A DNA stretch of 64,000 bases from Aurantiacibacter odishensis (GTDB lineage Bacteria > Pseudomonadota > Alphaproteobacteria > Sphingomonadales > Sphingomonadaceae): positions 62,001 to 126,000 of the forward strand of contig NZ_QYOS01000020.1 of the NCBI RefSeq assembly GCF_003605195.1, read 5' to 3'. Positions 61,323-64,000 of this stretch are shown in pieces; the stretch's first letter is position 1; each line of letters begins with the position of its first letter. The position numbers and the translations under genes are program-made. The notes under the pieces are model-generated. The model searched no databases. It was not told where the DNA came from and saw only the letters and a program-made list of their open reading frames with translations.

Positions 61323-62564
61323 ATGAGCAAGACCAAGACCCCTCAGGCCATCAGAGGCACGCAGGACATTTTCGGACCCGACGCGGAAGCCTTCGCTTTC
61401 GTCGTCGAGACGTTCGAGCGCGTGCGCAAGCTCTATCGCTTCCGCCGGGTGGAAATGCCCGTGTTCGAGAAGACCGAGGTGTTCAGCCGCGCCATCGGCG
61501 AGACGACCGACGTGGTCTCGAAGGAAATGTACTCGTTCGAGGATCGCGGCGGGGAAAGTCTGACCTTGCGCCCGGAATTCACTGCCGGAATCGCGCGCGC
61601 TTTCCTGACGAACGGCTGGCAGCAACACGCTCCGTTGAAGGTTGCGACGCACGGGCCACTATTTCGTTACGAGCGTCCGCAGAAGGGCCGCTATCGCCAG
61701 TTCCACCAGATCGACGCCGAGATCATCGGTGCGGCCGAACCGCAGGCGGACGTGGAACTGCTGGCCATGGCCGACCAGGTGATCCGCGAGCTGGGCATCG
61801 AGGACGTGACCCTCCACCTCAACACGCTGGGCGACGGCGACAGCCGCGAGGCGTGGCGCGCGGCGCTGATCGAATACTTCGGTGCGGTGCGCGGGGAACT
61901 GTCCGAGGACTCGCAGGAGCGGCTGGAGAAGAACCCGCTGCGCATCCTGGACTCGAAAGACCCGCGCGACCGCAAGTTCGTGGGCGAAGCGCCGAAGATC
62001 GACGCTTTTCTGTCGGACGATGCACGCGCCTTTTTTGATGCTGTCACCACCGGTCTGGACGCGGCCGGCGTGAAATGGACCCGCGCCGAGAGCCTCGTGC
62101 GCGGGCTGGACTATTATCGTCACACAGCGTTCGAATTCATTCCGGACGAAGGCTCCGCAGCGGCAGGCGCGCTGGGTTCGCAAAGCACGATCCTTGGCGG
62201 CGGGCGCTACGATGGCCTGATGGATTCGCTCGGCGGCGCGCCGACGCCTGCCGTGGGCTGGGCGGCTGGTATCGAGCGGCTCGCAATGCTGGTGGGAGAG
62301 AGGCGCGAAGTGCCGGCAGACGCCATTGTCGTGGTCGAGGATGACAGTCTGATTGCGCGGGGTGTTACGGCGCTGGGCAAACTGCGTGCCGCAGGAATGT
62401 CGGCCGAGATGATTGCCAGCGGCAGCCCGCGCAAGCGCTTCGACAAGGCTGTGAAAGCGGGCGCGCTTGCCATTGTCGGCCTGTCACTTCGCGATGGTGC
62501 AGAGAACGTGCGGATCAAGGCAGACGATGATGTGACCGCCCGTGTCGAGGCAGTTCTCAATTGA
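61323..62564 (+). CDS. hisS: Histidyl-tRNA synthetase
   Basis: 413 residues from ATG 61323. Class II synthetase: [17 protein letters not shown], motif 2 in [14 protein letters not shown] and [22 protein letters not shown], His-specific [12 protein letters not shown] and motif 3 in [12 protein letters not shown]. Its stop overlaps the prfA TTG start (TTGA). Confidence 0.96.
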   Translation: MSKTKTPQAIRGTQDIFGPDAEAFAFVVETFERVRKLYRFRRVEMPVFEKTEVFSRAIGETTDVVSKEMYSFEDRGGESLTLRPEFTAGIARAFLTNGWQQHAPLKVATHGPLFRYERPQKGRYRQFHQIDAEIIGAAEPQADVELLAMADQVIRELGIEDVTLHLNTLGDGDSREAWRAALIEYFGAVRGELSEDSQERLEKNPLRILDSKDPRDRKFVGEAPKIDAFLSDDARAFFDAVTTGLDAAGVKWTRAESLVRGLDYYRHTAFEFIPDEGSAAAGALGSQSTILGGGRYDGLMDSLGGAPTPAVGWAAGIERLAMLVGERREVPADAIVVVEDDSLIARGVTALGKLRAAGMSAEMIASGSPRKRFDKAVKAGALAIVGLSLRDGAENVRIKADDDVTARVEAVLN

Positions 62565-63628
62565 CCATCCCAGCCGAACGCCTCCGCCAGATCGCCAACC
62601 GTTTCGCCGAACTGGAGGCGAGGATGGCGTCGGGCCAGCTGGAGGGCGAGGAGTTTGTCCAGGCCAGCCGCGACTATGCCGAGCTGGAGCCGGTGGCGAA
62701 GATCGCTGCCGAAGTCTCCGCCATGCGCGACGAGATCGCGGGGCTGGGCGACATGCTCTCCGACCCCGAAATGCGCGCCATGGCCGAGGAGGAACTCGCC
62801 AGCCTCAAGAAGCAGTTGCCCGAAGCCGAGCGCAAGCTGGCGCTCGCCATGCTGCCGAAAGATAGCGCCGACCAGCGCCCCGCCATGCTGGAAATCCGCG
62901 CCGGAACAGGCGGTGATGAGGCGGCGCTGTTCGCGGGCGACCTCTATCGCATGTACGAGAAATACGCCGCCGAGCAGGGCTGGAAAGTGGAGCCGGTCTC
63001 CATCGCCGCTGCAGACGTCGGCGGCTACAAGGAAGTGGTCGCCAACGTCACCGGCACCGGCGTGTTCGCCAAGCTGAAGTTCGAGAGCGGCGTCCACCGC
63101 GTGCAGCGCGTGCCCGTGACCGAGAGTGGCGGGCGTATCCACACCAGCGCGGCGACCGTGGCGGTGCTGCCGGAGCCGACCGAAGTCGACGTCTCACTCG
63201 ACGAGAACGACTTGCGCATCGACATCTACCGTTCCAGCGGGGCGGGTGGGCAGCACGTCAACACCACCGATTCCGCCGTGCGCATCACCCACGTGCCCAC
63301 CGGTATCGTGGTGGCGATGCAGGACGAGCGCAGCCAGCACAAGAACCGCGACAAGGCGATGAAAGTGCTGCGCGCGCGCCTTTATGAAAAGCGCCGCGAG
63401 GAAGCCCACGGGGCAGAGGCCGAGGCGCGCAAGGCGATGGTGGGCAGCGGCGACCGCTCCGAACGCATCCGCACCTACAACTTCCCGCAAGGCCGCGTCA
63501 CCGATCACCGCATCGGCCTGACCCTGCACAAGTTGCCCGAAGTGCTGGAAGGCACCGGCCTTGGCGAACTGATCGACGCACTGATTGCCGAGGACGAGGC
63601 GAAGCGCCTCGCGGCGATGGATGCGTGA
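62561..63628 (+). CDS. prfA: Peptide chain release factor 1
   Basis: 355 residues from a TTG start overlapping the hisS stop. GGQ tripeptide at residues 229-231 ([17 protein letters not shown]) and the stop-codon reading loop PVT (185-187 in [18 protein letters not shown]), as in RF1. It releases nascent chains at UAA and UAG. Its stop overlaps the prmC start (GTGA), the methyltransferase that modifies its GGQ Gln. Confidence 0.96.
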   Translation: MTIPAERLRQIANRFAELEARMASGQLEGEEFVQASRDYAELEPVAKIAAEVSAMRDEIAGLGDMLSDPEMRAMAEEELASLKKQLPEAERKLALAMLPKDSADQRPAMLEIRAGTGGDEAALFAGDLYRMYEKYAAEQGWKVEPVSIAAADVGGYKEVVANVTGTGVFAKLKFESGVHRVQRVPVTESGGRIHTSAATVAVLPEPTEVDVSLDENDLRIDIYRSSGAGGQHVNTTDSAVRITHVPTGIVVAMQDERSQHKNRDKAMKVLRARLYEKRREEAHGAEAEARKAMVGSGDRSERIRTYNFPQGRVTDHRIGLTLHKLPEVLEGTGLGELIDALIAEDEAKRLAAMDA

Positions 63629-64000
63629 CAGTAGCTGAAGCCATCCGCGAGGCGGCGCAGCGCCTTGCCACCACCAGCGATACCGCGCGGCTGGATGCCG
63701 AATTGCTGATGGCCCACGCGCTGGGCTGCTCGCGCTCCGACGTGCTGCTGCGCCACATGCAGGCAGGCGCGCCCGAAGCCTTTGCCGCGCTGGTCGATCG
63801 CCGGGCCGCGCGCGAGCCTGTCGCCTACATTCTCGGCAACCAGGAGTTCTACGGCCTCGATCTCGCCGTTTCGCCTGCCGTCCTGATCCCGCGCGGGGAC
63901 AGCGAGGCCATCGTGCGCGCCGCTTTGGCGGCCGCGCCGGATGCGAAGCGCGTGCTGGACCTCGGCACCGGTTCGGGCGCGTTGCTGCTTGCGGTGCTCA
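63625..64000 (+). CDS. prmC: Release factor glutamine methyltransferase PrmC, 5' part (window edge)
   Basis: GTG start at 63625 overlaps the prfA stop. The 125 codons in the window cover the N-terminal helical domain ([22 protein letters not shown]) and the start of the SAM domain ([40 protein letters not shown]). The catalytic NPPY lies beyond the edge. It methylates the Gln of RF1's GGQ. Confidence 0.93.
   Translation, partial: MTVAEAIREAAQRLATTSDTARLDAELLMAHALGCSRSDVLLRHMQAGAPEAFAALVDRRAAREPVAYILGNQEFYGLDLAVSPAVLIPRGDSEAIVRAALAAAPDAKRVLDLGTGSGALLLAVL

Overview
The window is GC-rich, densely coded chromosomal DNA of an alphaproteobacterium, most likely Sphingomonadales (Erythrobacteraceae-like). 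The grounds are an acyl carrier protein plus serine palmitoyltransferase pair (sphingolipid synthesis), CtrA and DivK cell-cycle regulators, alphaproteobacterial protein families (HNH, DUF3572, DUF4112, DUF2793), a DksA without most zinc cysteines, and a complete gene transfer agent (GTA) cluster. I recognised no rRNA, tRNA, insertion sequence, integrase or CRISPR array.

Layout. 1-2.1 kb: amtB flanked by two P-II genes. 2.4-3.6 kb: OmpA-family protein with a 24-proline linker. 3.7-5.4 kb: three-gene minus-strand operon (fatty acid hydroxylase family, membrane-anchored unknown, TIGR01244-type phosphatase). 5.6-9.7 kb: Gly/Arg-rich double cold-shock protein, then argD-argF-hslO. 9.7-11.4 kb: small secreted protein, queC, sodC. 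11.5-25.7 kb (minus strand): GTA structural operon in the order small terminase, large terminase, portal, gp3.5, protease, capsid, gp6, gp7, gp8, tail tube, gp10, gp10.1, tape measure, gp12, hub gp13, NlpC/P60 gp14, gp15, DUF2793. A consensus-like promoter and an intrinsic terminator lie in its leader. 26-28.5 kb: DedA/YqaA gene and an arsR-arsC-acr3 operon with two operator palindromes. 28.5-31.2 kb: OsmC protein, spt and acp, and a Pycsar-effector-like membrane protein. 31.2-36.5 kb: divK, housekeeping enzymes, dksA and a PilZ gene. 36.5-40.8 kb: lone solute-binding lipoprotein and kynA-kynU. 41-50 kb: HNH protein, gluQ, cobalamin adenosyltransferase, mutS, malic enzyme, a small porin. 50-53 kb: trmB, MscS and ctrA. 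53-54.5 kb is a repeat-rich island with a GIY-YIG gene between inverted repeats and two small membrane-protein genes. 54.5-58.8 kb: rpoN, lptB, small membrane protein, BON-MscS. 58.8-60.6 kb: three PilZ genes, a 50-residue Arg-rich protein and a 61-residue protein. 60.6-64 kb: ppa, hisS-prfA-prmC (the last cut by the window end).

How it fits together. The GTA cluster encodes the DNA-packaging and particle proteins of a domesticated phage. In related bacteria GTA production is linked to the CtrA phosphorelay; ctrA and a divK-type gene lie 6-27 kb away. Several operons use stop/start overlaps of the ATGA, GTGA or TTGA type, which suggests translational coupling. Non-coding space is small, so the two longest gaps (20296-20715 and 52893-53492) stand out. 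Both carry members of one dispersed hairpin repeat family.
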